The notes below the pieces were generated by a model. The model was not told where the DNA came from. It worked only from the letters and a program-made list of their open reading frames with translations, and did not search any database. Source: Monodelphis domestica (Eukaryota > Chordata > Mammalia > Didelphimorphia > Didelphidae). Taken from it: DNA of 64,000 bases. The stretch lies in contig NC_077228.1 of assembly GCF_027887165.1 (NCBI RefSeq), positions 384,376,456 through 384,440,455 on the forward strand, written 5' to 3'. Each line of letters opens with the position of its first letter. The first letter of the stretch is position 1. Of the stretch, positions 48,460 through 62,300 are shown piece by piece. A program made the position numbers and the translations under genes.

Positions 48460-48532
48460 ATGACGGATTACAGCGAGGAGCAGCGCAACGAGCTCGAGGC
48501 TCTGGAATCCATCTACCCGGACTCCTTCACAG
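48460..48532 (+). CDS. RWDD1: RWDD1 coding exon 1
   Basis: 73 coding bases encoding the start of the RWD domain, ending ACAG before GTGACT. It leaves one base of the Val codon (phase 1), which joins exon 2. The 5' UTR runs upstream into the CpG island; its start cannot be fixed from sequence. Confidence 0.95.
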
Positions 48533-51500
48533 GTGACTACAAGGGGAAAGCGAGGACGGGGGGAGGGGAAGGGCTGCTGCTTGATGCTTTCCCCCCTCCC
48601 CCCCGCTCCTAGCACAGACCCCCGGCAGCCCCGCACCGCAGAGGTTCTCCCCTGAAGACTGTGTGCACGCTTCCGCGCGCCTGTATCTCCGCTCGGGTAA
48701 GCCGAATATCGGCGCTGCCTCTGGCCCCGAGCGGAAAACCTGCGCCAGGGTCCTTCCCACCCTCGGGCCCTCCATCCCTCCGCAGAAGGAATCATTGCTT
48801 TTTGAGGTATTGGCTGAAAGTGGTCTCACCTGGCTTCCGCTCCTTCCGCGGGCGCGTCCTGGGCCGGGGCTCACGGCGTCTCCTCCCTTGGTCTGGCAGG
48901 GCCCCTGCGCGGGGGCGTGGAAGGTATGGGGCCTATAACTAAGTGGCAGTTTAGTTTCCATGCGGCAAAGAGCAGGGCATGTAATTTAAGTAACATTTGG
49001 CAGTTCTTTTTGACAATGTAAATTGGCCTAGGTGGAACAGTAGTTATTAATTTGCGGTTCCTAAACTTTTTTTTTCCACACATGTGTGTGCCTATATATA
49101 TGTATATATGTATATGTGGTCACACACATCGATATATACACATGAAGGGAGATGCTTATTTGTATGTACATATACATGTGGATATATACGTACGTGTATA
49201 TTTACATATGTGTGTTTAAAAGTCCACAAACCTCAGATTAAGAATTCTTGTTCATATATATGTCCCCTATGTATAAAAATGTGTTTTATGTATATATGTA
49301 GTCCTTACATAATACACCTGTATAGTATATGATAAGGTGCCTCAGTTTTAAGCTTAAATTGCACTGTGACTTTTGAGACACTGTACCTGATAATGTATTT
49401 GTAATGCTTTTTTTTTACACACATCTAGAAACATCAATCTGAGCCTAGCTTTCACTTGACTGCCAAAGGAGTCCATGGACAAAAAAGTTTTTTTTTTTTA
49501 AACCCTTACCTTCCACCTTGGAATCAATACTGTGTATTGGCTCCAAGGCAGAAGAGTGGTAAGGGTTAGGCAATGGAGGTTAAGTGACTTACCCAGGGTC
49601 ACAGATGGGAAGTGTCTGAGGCCAGATTTAAACCCAGGACCTCCCGACTCTAGGCCTGACTCTCGTTCCACTGAGCCACCCAGCTGCCCCCTAAAAATGT
49701 TTTATTGACTCCTCAATCAATCAGATATTTTATATGTGCCAGACACTGTGCTAATGGCTGAAAATGCAAATGTGAGGGAAAGGAGCCCCTGTTTTCAGGG
49801 AGCTTACAATCAAATGAGGAAAAGACAAAGGAAAATTTTTTTACATTTACATTACATTACATTTACATTACAAATATTTCTAGAGTAAGCTTACTTAGAA
49901 AATTAAGAACCTTTGACTAAGGAGAGATCATTACAAAAATTGCACATTTTATTGGAGTTAAAGTAGTTACTTGAATGTTTTCATTCAGAGGTAAGCTTTG
50001 TAGTATACTGTCCTCCCTTTGATTTAGATAGGGGAGGCTTGGGTGAGTTGTTATAAAAGGTTGTGTTTATGAATATCTTGCAGCCAATCTGGACCAGATA
50101 TTAGTTTACTATGGTTCTTTCTCCAGGTGAGGTAACAGGACCAGAGAGATGTGGATTCCATAAGGCATAGCCTCAGTAGTCTGTGAACCTGGGAAAAGCT
50201 CATCTTTTAAACTGGGGTGAAGAAATTATCTTTTCTACCTTACCTCCTAATTTGACAAATTAGGAAACTTGAGGCTTAGATGTTAAATGACTAAGTAAGG
50301 TCATAGTATCAGATTTAGAGCCCCCCCCCCCCTTTTTTTCAGTGCTTACCTTCCAGGGTTACTGTGAGGAACAAATCAGATAATTTTATAAAACTGCTTT
50401 ATAAACCTAAAAATGATACATAATAACATAAGAAATGTTAGTTATTATTACCTATATGACCAGCTAGCCAAGAGATCTTTAGCAAATCAACCAGCCTCAG
50501 GTTCTCAGTTTTGTCATTTATAAAATGAAGGGGTTTTATTCTATGATCTTTTTCAGCTCTGTGGACCTGACATGTCATTTATCCCTTAGGCTTCAACCTC
50601 TTTATCTGTCAGACTGGGGGAAAGAAGAAAGCATGATGTGTGTGTTGGATATGGACTAGACCACCTGTTATTTTCCCTGAGCCTGTATCTTGCCTGAGGT
50701 CATACCAGAGAATATGATGTACTAACTGAATCAGAAGAATAGAATTCCAATTCTGCCTCTGTTGTTTAATGCTTTTTGATTCTCAATTTCCTAAAATAGG
50801 TCATCTGGAAGGATTCCAGTTTTAAATCTTATAATCCAGGTCTCTGGTATCCCAGCCCTGTACTCTTTTCCCAAATATTGCTACCTTAAGTAGTTAGAGA
50901 AGCTTATTATAGTCAAGCTTTGTAGAATGATCTTGAAATCATTACTAGTGAATTTCATACAGTCCTTTCAGTTGTCCTTGGGCAAATTGTCCTGAAACAC
51001 TGGAGCTTGGGCTATGAGACTATTCAAAGATAAAGTTTTAAAGCGTCAATACTGTGGAAAATACCTCCTCTGCATATCTTCTCTATGTGAACCACACTCT
51101 GTTTTTTCTAGCTTGCTGTGTTAATATGTATGAATTTTCTTTTTTGGGGGGGGGGATAACCCAAAACCACAAACATGGACAGCTGTTGATTATATTCTCA
51201 TGCATAAAGTGAGACGATTTTCAGTACTTTGTAACTAAGTATTAGAATATGTTTCATATTTGAATGAGTGTAAAGAAAACATAGGTTTTGCTATTCTTTT
51301 TCTCTCAGAAAATAGGGTGTGATTCATTTGATAATATTTCATAAACAGATATAAGTACAGTATTTTTTTTTAAGATAAAACATTTGTAGATTTGGAAAGG
51401 TTTTTCAGATTCACAAGTGATAGAGGATTTTTAATCATTGAATTGAAAGGCAAGTCGTGAAACTTTGGCATTTGCAAATGTTCTACAATATCAACTTAGT

Positions 51501-54500
51501 CTTTCTAGTCTTAGTCACTATTAGCATTCATAAATTAATCATGATCTTAATCATCATTAGTAGCAATGGGGAATAAGTAGAATTGATACTATGATTCTTG
51601 AGACCCTAGGAAACTACTTTGTTTAAATGTTTCTAGTTCACAGTTAAAACCTTTACTTATTTAGGAAAGGGAGTTTTGAAGTAAAACATTTATCCCTGTG
51701 GGGAAAAAATGTATAGAATTGATACATATTATCCACTTATGTTCATGTATTGTTATTTTTGTGCCAGTTTCAATGAGGATGAAGCAAAGGAACACAAATT
51801 GTAACTATTCTGATTTTATTTCAATCATGAACTACTTTGTTGTATTTTTGTAGTCAAAAACCAACATGCTTTTGGAAATCCTGTGATGCAATGTTATTGT
51901 TTCTTTTTTGGTGGACCAACCTAGCTAAATTCAGAAGACACTCAAGATTGATTATGTAACACCAAAGATTTGTCCTATCTGCAATAAAACAACTGAGGCA
52001 GAATTTGGAGCAAATAACTATTTGTGAAGGGACCTAGTTTCTTTAAACAAATAGGATCCCAGACCTTCCTGAGGATCTTAGATCCCTTCTTGCTCCAAGG
52101 TATAACATTTATACCCCCTTAAGTTCCAGATAGTAGTCTATAAGTACAATACTATGCAGAGTCTAGATTCTAGACTGATACAGTAAAAATACATTCCTAT
52201 TGGTGGATAACAATCAGGCAGGACAAGGTACTGACTGCTGCTGGCTTATATAAAAAGTCACGAGTCCAGATAAAGATTGATACAGATCAAGACATATAGC
52301 AGAAGACCTTTGTCCATAGAGTTGAAGTCAAGTTCTTCCCGATGTTGGCCATTTAGGGCAAGTGACCAGGGGGCCCCTAAAATAATCAAGAACCTTCCAC
52401 TGAACCTTAAAACATCTCTATCACATAGAACTTAAATGATCAAGCTTAGGGTGGAGACCTTTCAGCTGGGGTATGGCCTAACTAGGTTACAGTCTAACAT
52501 AAGAATCCATTCAGCTATTTAACCTAATCTAATTATTCTTAATTGCATTTTACATTAAAATTAGTTGATTATTCTTAACTGTCCCAATGTATATGAATGT
52601 TTTCTAATACAAATGAAATAATCACTGCCCCTCTGGAATCACATTAAACTGGATAATACTGATTGAAACTCAAGATAGTAATAAAATAATTGATTCAATA
52701 ATAAGGGGGGAGTTAGCCCAAATAAAATTTCTCACAGCTGCTACCAGTTGGTAAAGTTGTTTGTTTGACACAGCAAGTTATAAAACAACCTTCTAAGATC
52801 TATAAAGACTGTATTCTGCATTAATGGATATTTTGAAGTACTAAAAAAGTTATATGTAGCAATGTTGATTGAAATGAAGTAGATACCCTGAATTATTCAA
52901 AATTATTTTAAGGCCTTTATCATAAAGCATTTATTAAGCTAAGGCATGATAAATTTCATTTGGATCTAGGAGTCATTCTCCCAAATTAAGGAGCCTGATT
53001 TAATTTTCCGTGAAACAGAAGGATGAGGGAAAGCCACATGGTATTGAAGGGAATTAGTTCTCAGTCTCGGGTCAAGATCCAAATTGGCTTCACTTAAGTA
53101 TCTATAGAACTCATAGTTTTAGAGTTTAGAAGGGACCTTAGTGATTGACCAGACCACTCGTATCCCCAAAAGAATCCCTATAACTTTTGACTAGTCAGCC
53201 ATGCTGGAAGGAAGAAAACAAGGCAGAGAGTCACTCCTTTCAAGAAGGGTCTTAGAACCAGTACGTGGCCAAGAGGATTGAGAGCTAAGCTCAAACAGGA
53301 GATCCTGAGTTCAAATGTGACCTCATATGCTTCCAGGTGTGAGACCCTGGACAAGTCACTTAACCACCATTGCCTAGCCAATGGCACTTTTCTGCCTTGA
53401 AACCAGTATACAATATTAATTCTAAAAGTGAAGGTAAAGGTTTTATAAACAAAGAAGAGGAAGAACAAAAACAAGAGGAACCAGAAGCAGGACCTGAATG
53501 CTTCACTGAAATCCTTCAAATGTTAGAATAACAGTGGGCATCCTTCAGCATTTTGGGAAAGTCAAAAATATGGATCAGTATCCCAGAGTATTGAGTGGTA
53601 ATAATTTGGTTTGCCTGTGGCAGAGAGATTATGAATTTGTCGAAGTATCTAGGTAATTGTGAATAGGCATTGTGAATGTCTACAGTCTCAAAAGAGTATG
53701 ATGTGCTATGATACTAGTGCCCTGTGTTGTTAAACTTTATACAATAAATATATCTTTCTGACTTTGTGTGCTAGGAACTTTTATATGAGCTAAATAGACC
53801 CAGTCCTATCTGTTAGCTGCATCTCTGACAGCTTCAGTTTTCATTCATTGATTGTATTCAGGATTTTTATGCTTAAGTTTGACAAAGGAATAGCATCATG
53901 CTGATAAATTTTTCTGAAGCTGATCATAACATATGCAGATCTTTAGCTCTGTGTTGGATGTTATTCCCTTCTTCCTTCCCCCTCTCCAAATAATCTTCTA
54001 AAATGTGACCTAAACAAAATATCAACCCTGGTTGGATGGAAGAATTAATTTGTAACATTTAGTTCAAGTTGGTTTTCTTTAGGCCAGTAAAGTAACCCCC
54101 AGGCTCCAGTAGTTCAAATGGTACAGGAGGTGCTATAATTAATCTCTACACTCTGTTTTGCCCCTTGGTAACTCCTAAAATAATTATAAGCACTGGACAG
54201 GAGATACTTTACAGATATTCTACAGCACTTTCAGAAAAAATTAAGTGCATATTCAAGGAGCATTCAATCTGAAATGGGAGACATGATATACACAAATTCA
54301 AACTATAATGGGAGAAGGGGATTACTTTTTAAGGAGAGATGAAGTGGAAATCAGGGAAAGCTTCATGGGGAAAAAAGTGACACTTGAATGAAAAGGAGGG
54401 TTGAGAGACAATTATGAGAAGGGGTTATTTTAGTTAGGATGGTTGTTCTGTACAAATCCATGGAGTGGCAGATGAGAATAAGGACTGATTCCTAGGTATG

Positions 54501-57500
54501 ATGCCAATCAGTGTATTGATCTTGAAGTCTCCTTGAGAAACAGAATCATTACGTGCAGATTCCCTTCCTTTGTGGTGTTCTCAAATATTACTGTCTAACA
54601 TCATTATTGCTCCCCTATTGATGGAAGGGGTTTGTTCAGTTTTTAGGTTATCAGATTATTAACTCTTTCAGGAATTCCTGGAATTGAGAACCTTTGACAA
54701 TATCAAATAGAAATTCATTTTGTATTCTCTTTTTTTTCTGTTTTATTCTTAACTGCGAAATTACTATATTGTTGTTTAATATGTAATTATCTCAGTCCCT
54801 GGGCACAAGTTAGGCTGTTCTGTGGTCATTGATAATGTTGCAGATGGTGACCATGGAATTTGCTACAGAGAAATTTTCTCCTGGAACCTCTTTTAATTTG
54901 TTTTCAGTTGGAGTGGAGGGTGGTGGTGATGATGAACTGAGGAGGTGAGGTATGGAAAAAAGGCTTTGAGATTAATCTCTGTTTTTAGAAAATATGCCTT
55001 CCTCAGCAGGAAGATATTACAGATTAATATTTAGTGTTTGTGTTTGTAGCTGTCTAGGTTTGCCAGTATAGAAACTAGATATAATACTTCTTATTGTGAA
55101 TGTTAAAAACTGTAAATGCCAAAACTGTAAAGATTTTGGCCAAACTGTAAAGATAATTTTTAGTGTTTTGACTTAAAATCTAAAATAAGTGGTCGCCATG
55201 GGAAATTCCTAAAATATGAAATATACCCAATTCAGCTGGGGATTTATGGAGATTTTAATTAATAAAGAAAGAAGGAATTAAGGGAAGGAGAGAGAGATAT
55301 AAATAAAGTTGCATTTTGACCAATGTCAGTGATTTATAGAACTAATTTAGATCTGGAAATGATGAAATTAAAATTTGAGTTGCTTAATTGTGTGAAAATA
55401 TTCTACGGTGTTATATACAGTATTAACATTTCTTCCCAGACTAACATGTCTAGTGGATATTTTTGGACTCAAGTCAAGAAATACTGCATGTTTTCTCATT
55501 TAAGGATTTTGTTTTCTAGCTGTGTGACCCTGGGCGAGTCACTTAACCCCCATTGCCTAGCCCTTACCATTCTTCTGCCTTGGAATCAAATAGAGAATAT
55601 CACCAAAACTACCTTACTTTAGCATATTCAAAAGGGAAAAACATTCTTCTTAGGGCAATATTCTTTAATTTGGCTTCTGTTTATATTTTCTTACAGTATT
55701 ATCAGAAAATCCAACCTGTTTCACTATTACTGTGACATCTGAAGCAGGAGAAAATGATGAAAGTAAGTGTATAGTTCTACTTTTTATTCTCCCCAAATTC
55801 TCACTTTAAATACTTGAGGTATTTTAAGAGAGGTAATGATTGGCAGTTAAGCAGCCAAGTGTTAAACCAAGAATTTTATCAAATGCAGTGGAATGTTTTG
55901 ACTTATGTATACTTGGCAAAGAAAAGCAATAGAAAAAGCATGAGACAGAATACAAAACACTAGATTCTTATCCTGGTTTTTTTGCTAGTTAATAATATGA
56001 TTTTGGGCATTTATCACTTCTTTGAGCCTCAGTTTACTCTTCTGTTAAATGATGGCCTGTATTATATGTTTTCTAAGTTTCCTTTTCAAAAAGTCCAAGT
56101 GCCAAGACATGAACTCATCATTTGTTCATGAATATTGAGTATCTTTTGTGAGCATTCATTATCCAAATATTAGTTTATTAGAAATATACACAAGGTAGAC
56201 AGCAAGATATATATTTTCCCTCTAAAGCTTCTCTTCTTTAATAGCCTCTCATTGGAGATGATTTGTTAATAGAAAAAATAAGGACATTTTGGACCTACAT
56301 GGGTATTATTTCTGGGTTTCTTGGTATTGTTAATTATTTTTTAGTGTTGGGGTAGGTATGCTTACAAGTCTCAGGATGTTGTAACAATAGCTTATGCTTT
56401 GCAGTTTACAAAGTGCTGCCCTAACAGTATATACCCCTTAGGAGAATACAAGCATTATATATTTATATATATATAATACAAGCATTTTACAGATGAGAAA
56501 ACTGACCCTTAAAAATATTGTGTGGGGAGCAGCTAGGTAGTATGATGGATAGAGCACCGGGCTTGGAGTTGGGAAGACCCGAGTTCAAATGTGACCTCAG
56601 ACACTTCTCAGCTGTATGGACAAGCCACTTGACCCTATTTTCCTGGTCCTTGCCTTCTGAAGGCTTAGTTATTACTACCCCAAGAAAGTAAAGGTTTTTG
56701 AAAAAGATGATTGTGTGATTTGTTTTCACAGGAAGCTAGAAAGCTCCAGAGCTCCATGACTCAGCTTAAATCTTTGGACTTCAGCTCTGGATGTTCATTT
56801 CTTTATGTTCTGCTACTTTTAGGGAAAGAGTAGCATCCCCCCTCCTCCCAAGCATTCTTTTGATTTACACATTGATATTCTCAGAACAGGTAGCATGTAT
56901 GAATAGATAGCGATCTGGCCTAGGAGCCAGATACATCTGGTATATCTGATACATCTAAGTCTTGCATCTGACACCCTAGGTAAGTGACTTGACCTTTCAG
57001 TTGCTCAGGCAACATCCTAAATTGTAGCAAAGGTGTTGATGATCTTTATTAATAGAGAAAATTTCCTCTCAGGGACTTCTTTATACCATTGAAATGACAG
57101 GTCCAATCTCATCCTATAAACAGAAAAATTCAAAAGCTAAGCTATAGAACTGAAAAAGAAGTTTGGGAGGAGAGAGCTGAATAGTATGGCTTCAGCACTA
57201 TTAGAGGTAAAAGGTACCTGGACCATATCTGAGCTTGTGAATTTGACAGGCAAGTCTTGGCTTATAGTTTCATATTTACCACACTTTCTGGTCTTAATTT
57301 AGCTTTCCACTGGAGAATTTTTTTCAGTGTCAAGTTATTAAATTGACCTTTTGGTCTTAGTTACTCTCATGAATTTTCCCAGTCTTCTTACACCTCCGTT
57401 AAATGAGTTCCAAATGAATAGAGCTGAGCCTTGGAAAATAGGGAGATAAAATACTGAGACCTTTTCTGATAGTCAACTCTATCACTCAGTATAATAGGTT

Positions 57501-59312
57501 TAAATCTTTAAAGATGGAAAAGTAGGAGGAAAAGGACCCACAGAAAAAGGGAGATTGCCCTAAGGAGTAGGGTGGAGAAATTCAGAATTGACGAGGAAAG
57601 TTGCCAAACCAGGCTATTACTGATTCAAATATTGTTTCTACTGGCTACTTTTTAATCATACTTGGCTTCCAGAATTGAGGCTGTTTTAGCCATGTCTCTG
57701 TTCCAAGATTCATATTTGATTCAGTATGGTAAAGGTCATGGATATTGAGTTAAGCTTGTTTTTTTGGTCTGTAAAACTGAATAGGAAAGCCTAAACAGAA
57801 ATCAAGTATTGAACATCAGTGACAATGTTCTTTCTGCAAGAGTCTGCTGATTTATAGAAATTCAAACCTGTTGGGAAACTCTTTTTGCTCATTAAAGGAC
57901 TCTTGTCATGGAAAACAAAGTAGTCCTTTCTAGCTCTAAGTCCCGATTCTGTAATTAGAGATGGCCATGGTTTCAGATTATGATTTTCACATTTGCAGAA
58001 TCTTATCAGTGTTTGGATTGCATGAGAATTTATTTGCTGACATTCCCTCAATTAGGTTATGTATCTTCTTCCTGGTTAGTCACTGGAACGGACAAGAAAG
58101 AAAGGTTTTTTTAAGTTTTAAAATTATTTCCAAATTTACTATAAATTAAAATAATGAAAACAGTCTTTCAAAATGTATAGGAGAAACTATTGTTGTTTTA
58201 AAAAAAAAGACTATTGTCACTTCAGTGATCTCTGATGAATCCCAGTGCTTAAGTCACTTTCACTGATTCATAGATGGCCAGGTTTTTTTTTTTTTTATAA
58301 TTAAAGGAAGAAACCCTAGTTTTTTTTTTAATTTTAATCTGCCTACCTTTATTTGTGAAGTGTGATTTATTGTTATACCACCAGTTTTCATTTTTATTTG
58401 TGCTGTTCTATAAGCAAATGTTTCCCGTGTTTATGTCCCAGTCAGTGATAGCTTCTTCATCCAACAAATAGCCTTGGTTTTTATTTTATATTCAGAGCTA
58501 TTATGGACTAAACTGTTGATTCAGCAAATATGTTGGAAACAATGTGCTATAAATTTTAAGATGTTAACATGATGCTTTCTTTTTGTTTCTTAGCTGTCCA
58601 GACAACCCTTAAGTTTACTTATGGAGAAAAGTATCCAGATGAAATGCCTCGTTATGAAATATTCTCCCAGGAAAACCTAGAAGATAATGATGTTTCAGAT
58701 ATAGTAAAATTATTAGAGTTACAAGTAAGAAAAAGGAAATACATTTTGCTGTTTTCTTGTCATTTTTTCATTAGTCTGAAATTTGAACACTGATTACAAG
58801 GACTTGAAAAATGTTAAATTTTAATATGTGTGTGTATATGAGAGAGGGAGATTTAGACAAAGTCCTAAATGTCTCAAAAATTATTATTTAAATCTCACAA
58901 ATTAAGGTTTCAAGAAAAGAACATCAGCCATTTACAATTGGAGCTTCTCCTTTGTTCCTTTTCTCTCACTCACTTAACTCCCTGCATTGTCTTCTGACCT
59001 TGTCATTGAACTGAAATTGTTCTCTCCAGCCTTACCAATGATTTCTTTCTTTTTTTTTTTTAACCTTACCTTTTGTCTTAGAATTACATTCCAGAGATCC
59101 CCATGATAGGTGAAAATCCACAAAGTAGCAGTGTTATAACCCTTCCCACTCTCCTATAAACCTTTTCTACACTCTTATTAACCTATAGTCACTGAGCTAA
59201 TCAGTGCCCAGGATACAGAACAGAGCTCTATGGTTGGTCACCTTTCATTCCATTGGCCAATAGTGTGCCTCAATAAATATAACTCCTCAATACAGAATCA
59301 TATTTAAAAGCG

Positions 59313-59389
<77 letters not shown>

Positions 59390-62300
59390 TGTGTTAGGTG
59401 AACCATGATATAGCTAGGGACAACTGTACTGTGTATTGGTTCTAAGGCAGAAGAGCGGTAAGGGCTAGACGATGGGGGTTAAGTGACTTGCCTGGGGTTA
59501 CACAGCTAAGAAGTGTCTGAGGCCAGATTTGAATCTAGGAACTCCCATCTCTAGCCCTGACTCTCAATCCACTGAGCTACCCAGCTGTGCTATCTTGGTG
59601 GCCCCCTCCCCTTTCTCCCTTCCCCATGATTTCTTAATTACCAAATCTAATGCCCTTTTCGAAATCTTTATATTTGTTTACCTTTATGTAGCCTTTGGCA
59701 TTGTCAATAACCCACTTCACCTTAATCTTCTCTAAATTTTTGTGATGCCCTTTTCTTGGTTCTCTGACTTTTTTTCTTAGTGGTCTTTGCTAGATTTTCA
59801 TCCAGGTCACAATTGCTAACCTTCAGTTATCTATGCAGATTTCTCTATACCTAAATTATCTATTTATCCAAGCTCTAACCTCTTTCTTAAAAACCTCTAG
59901 CCTCGGGTTTCCAACTGCTTATTAGACATTTTGAAAAAATGTCTACTAGACACCATTAGCTTAACTTTTCCAAAATTGAAATCATTATCTTTGTCCTCAG
60001 TCTCTTATTTCTTCCTAACTTCCCTGTTACTGTTAAAGGGCACCATCATCCTTCAGTTACCTCAGCTCACTGCTTAGATGTCGTCTTCAACTCTTCAATC
60101 TCAGACGTCTCCTCCCATCCTCAGTATTAGTTGTCAAGTCCTGTCAATTCTGCCTTTCTAACATCTCTTATATAAACCCCTTTCTTTTCTCTGACACTAT
60201 TTATTACTTTGGTGCAAGCCCTCATCACTTCATGACTGGGCTATTGCAATAGTTATCTGGTTGGTTTCTTGATAGATACATTCCTGTGTATATTCCACTC
60301 TGCTACCAAATATATCTTTTAAAAGTACAGATCTGACCATGTCACCTCCCCCTCTTCAATAAACTTCAATAGTTCCTTAGTACTTCTAGGTTTAAATATA
60401 AACTCATCTCTTTGGCTATTTAAGCCCTTCATCATAAACTGGTCCTTTCCTACCTTTTTAGTTTTCTTACATCTTATAGTCCCCTACATACTCTGATCCC
60501 ATGAACACTATTATCTGTGTTATTTTTCACATATACCATCTTGACTGCATTTTTCACTTGTTCATCCTGCATTGCCTATAATACTCACCTTCCTTGACTC
60601 TCCTTAATTCTAGTGTATTCCCTCTCAGATTATCGCCAATTTATAATTAAATATCTCTTGCATAATTGTATGCACGTTGTCTCTCCTCTTCGACTGAGTT
60701 CCTTGAAAGAAGGGGCTGTCTTTTGCCTCTTTTTCATATCTCCATCCCTTAGCACTTAATAACTATTTATTGATTTGTTTTACTGAGCATCAACCATTAG
60801 GGAAATCTCTTAGCCTTTGTTTTTGGCACCTCTCTCAAACTAAAAGTTATAGAGAGAGTACCAACCTGATTAGAAAAGAGAGTTTTCTCATTGTGGGAGT
60901 TCCCTATATCAGTGAAATTATAGGCCCAGTCCCTTATCTATTTATATTGTTAGTGTTTATAAGAGGCTACTTGGATGGATTTTCTAGTAGACATTTTGAA
61001 AAATTTGTTTTTCTTTGGCCTTTAGGCAGAAGAAAACCTTGGCATGGTAATGATCTTCACTCTGGTGTCAGCTGTTCAAGAAAAACTCAATGAAATTGTA
61101 GATCAAATTAAAACTAGAAGAGAAGAAGAAAAGAAGCAGAAAGAAAAAGAAGCAGAAGAAGCAGAAAGGGTATGGAGAATACTTAAGGTTTAATTTTTAG
61201 GAAGTAGTTTTTCATTTCCTAAATTTATGTTTATTGGTGAGGTACATCAACAGAAAAGAAATAGTGCCCCTTTTCCTTTGGTTATTGGTAGAGAAGGTAG
61301 TACTGAAATATTGCACCAAAAAGTCTTAGTGATATCAAATGGGCTAAAAGTGGTTTTGTAGTATCAGTCTCTCAGGTTTAAACATATTCCATATAAATAA
61401 AAGTCAATAAAAATATAATCCTTTGTGGAAAGGATATTCCTAAACTGCTGTGTAAAGGTTGCAAAGATTGTTACAAGAATTTTAGGAACTATAAAAATAT
61501 TAGTCTATTATAATATTTGTATAATACAAATTAATTAAATTGTCTTTTTTAAAAAAGACAAATTGGCCACAAATTACTTTTGGTATTTTGTTGTCTTACC
61601 TTTAATAGCTATTTGTATACATCTGTTTTCCTTATCCTTTGTAATAATAAAATCATTAAAGATTTCTCCCAAATACCTTTGAATCCTTATATGAGAAACC
61701 TGTGAAAAAGTTTTGAAAGGCAAGCAGAAAAGAAGTTAATTATTTTGAAACATTTTCCTAGGATTGATTGAAATATATTCATTTCACTTCCCTTCTCTAG
61801 TTACTAGTTGATAACTTTTCAGTATTCTGGAATTTGGGAAATGGTTAATTTTGGCTTTAGAACTATGGACTTACTTCTCTGGCCCTTGTATATCTGTTTT
61901 TGTTTTCTAAGCAATGTTTCCATGGCACTCCTGTAACAATTGAGAATTTCTTAAGTTGGAAGGCCAAGTTTGATGCAGAGCTCTTAGAAATTAAAAGGAA
62001 AAGAATGAAGGAAGAAGAACAAGCTGGAAAAAATAAATTAAGTGGTATGACTTTGTTTTCTTTCCCTCAAAACATGTTCCATGTCCCAGCAAGAAAAAAA
62101 ATTTGAGAAAATTGTTTTTAAAGGAAAAAATTATATTTTATATTGTGAGAAAAATGACAGTGCCTTATAAATTTTTACATAGTAACACTCCAATTTTTGT
62201 GGTATCTTTATGAAAAGGGAAGGTGAAAAGACAGTATTTTACAGGTGGAGAAAAAAGGCATGTTATGTAGTTGATATTTATAAACTTCTCAGTGGCAGAG

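Larger units (their letters stand above)
47450..48960. promoter_or_regulatory. CpG island, probable bidirectional TAF7/RWDD1 promoter
   Basis: Base composition changes sharply from AT-rich to GC- and CpG-rich, and the segment contains RWDD1 exon 1 and the candidate TAF7 exon 1. Motifs seen: E-box TCACGTG at 47698-47704; ETS ACCGGAAGT at 47939-47947; a GC box (minus) at 48011-48023; E-box CACGTG at 48040-48045; CCAAT (minus) at 48224-48228; GC box GGGGGCGGGG at 48255-48264; and NRF1-like GCGCCTGCGC at 48361-48370. There is no strong TATA for RWDD1. The divergent gene arrangement supports shared control; this is inferred. Confidence 0.75.
48533..55696 (+). other. RWDD1: RWDD1 intron 1
   Basis: A 7.2-kb intron. 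The CpG island continues to about 48960, followed by a degenerate TG/TA repeat (49080-49300). It holds MAR1 copies (49500-49692, 53256-53445, 55510-55590), L2 pieces in minus orientation (49705-49830, 54170-54420), MIR pieces (50240-50600) and an LTR-like block (51955-52736). About 50605-51950, 52740-53250, 53450-54165 and 54430-55505 hold nothing I recognise. Confidence 0.85.
55763..58593 (+). other. RWDD1: RWDD1 intron 2
   Basis: A 2.8-kb intron with a MIR-like piece (55965-56075) and a tRNA-derived SINE (56522-56700). The remainder, including 56705-58590, is AT-rich and shows no recognised feature. Confidence 0.85.
59063..59605 (-). mobile_element. MAR1-type SINE split by DNA transposon
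   Basis: Tail 59063-59086 and head part 59427-59605 join to one unit if 59087-59426 is removed. Confidence 0.8.
58725..61025 (+). other. RWDD1: RWDD1 intron 3
   Basis: A 2.3-kb intron. It contains a MAR1 SINE split by a DNA transposon (59063-59605) and a long L2 fragment (59740-60775). The last 250 bases before exon 4 are unclassified. Confidence 0.85.

Noticed and set aside
48196..48961. Overlapping minus-strand open frames of 144-199 codons in the CpG island
   Set aside because: GC-rich sequence lacks stops by chance. The frames overlap RWDD1 exon 1 antisense and are low-complexity (Arg/Gly/Pro-rich), with no family resemblance.
61900..62106. A start codon for a separate small gene at 61900
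   Set aside because: The frame is RWDD1 exon 5 read through its flanking intron; the junctions match the RWDD1 protein.
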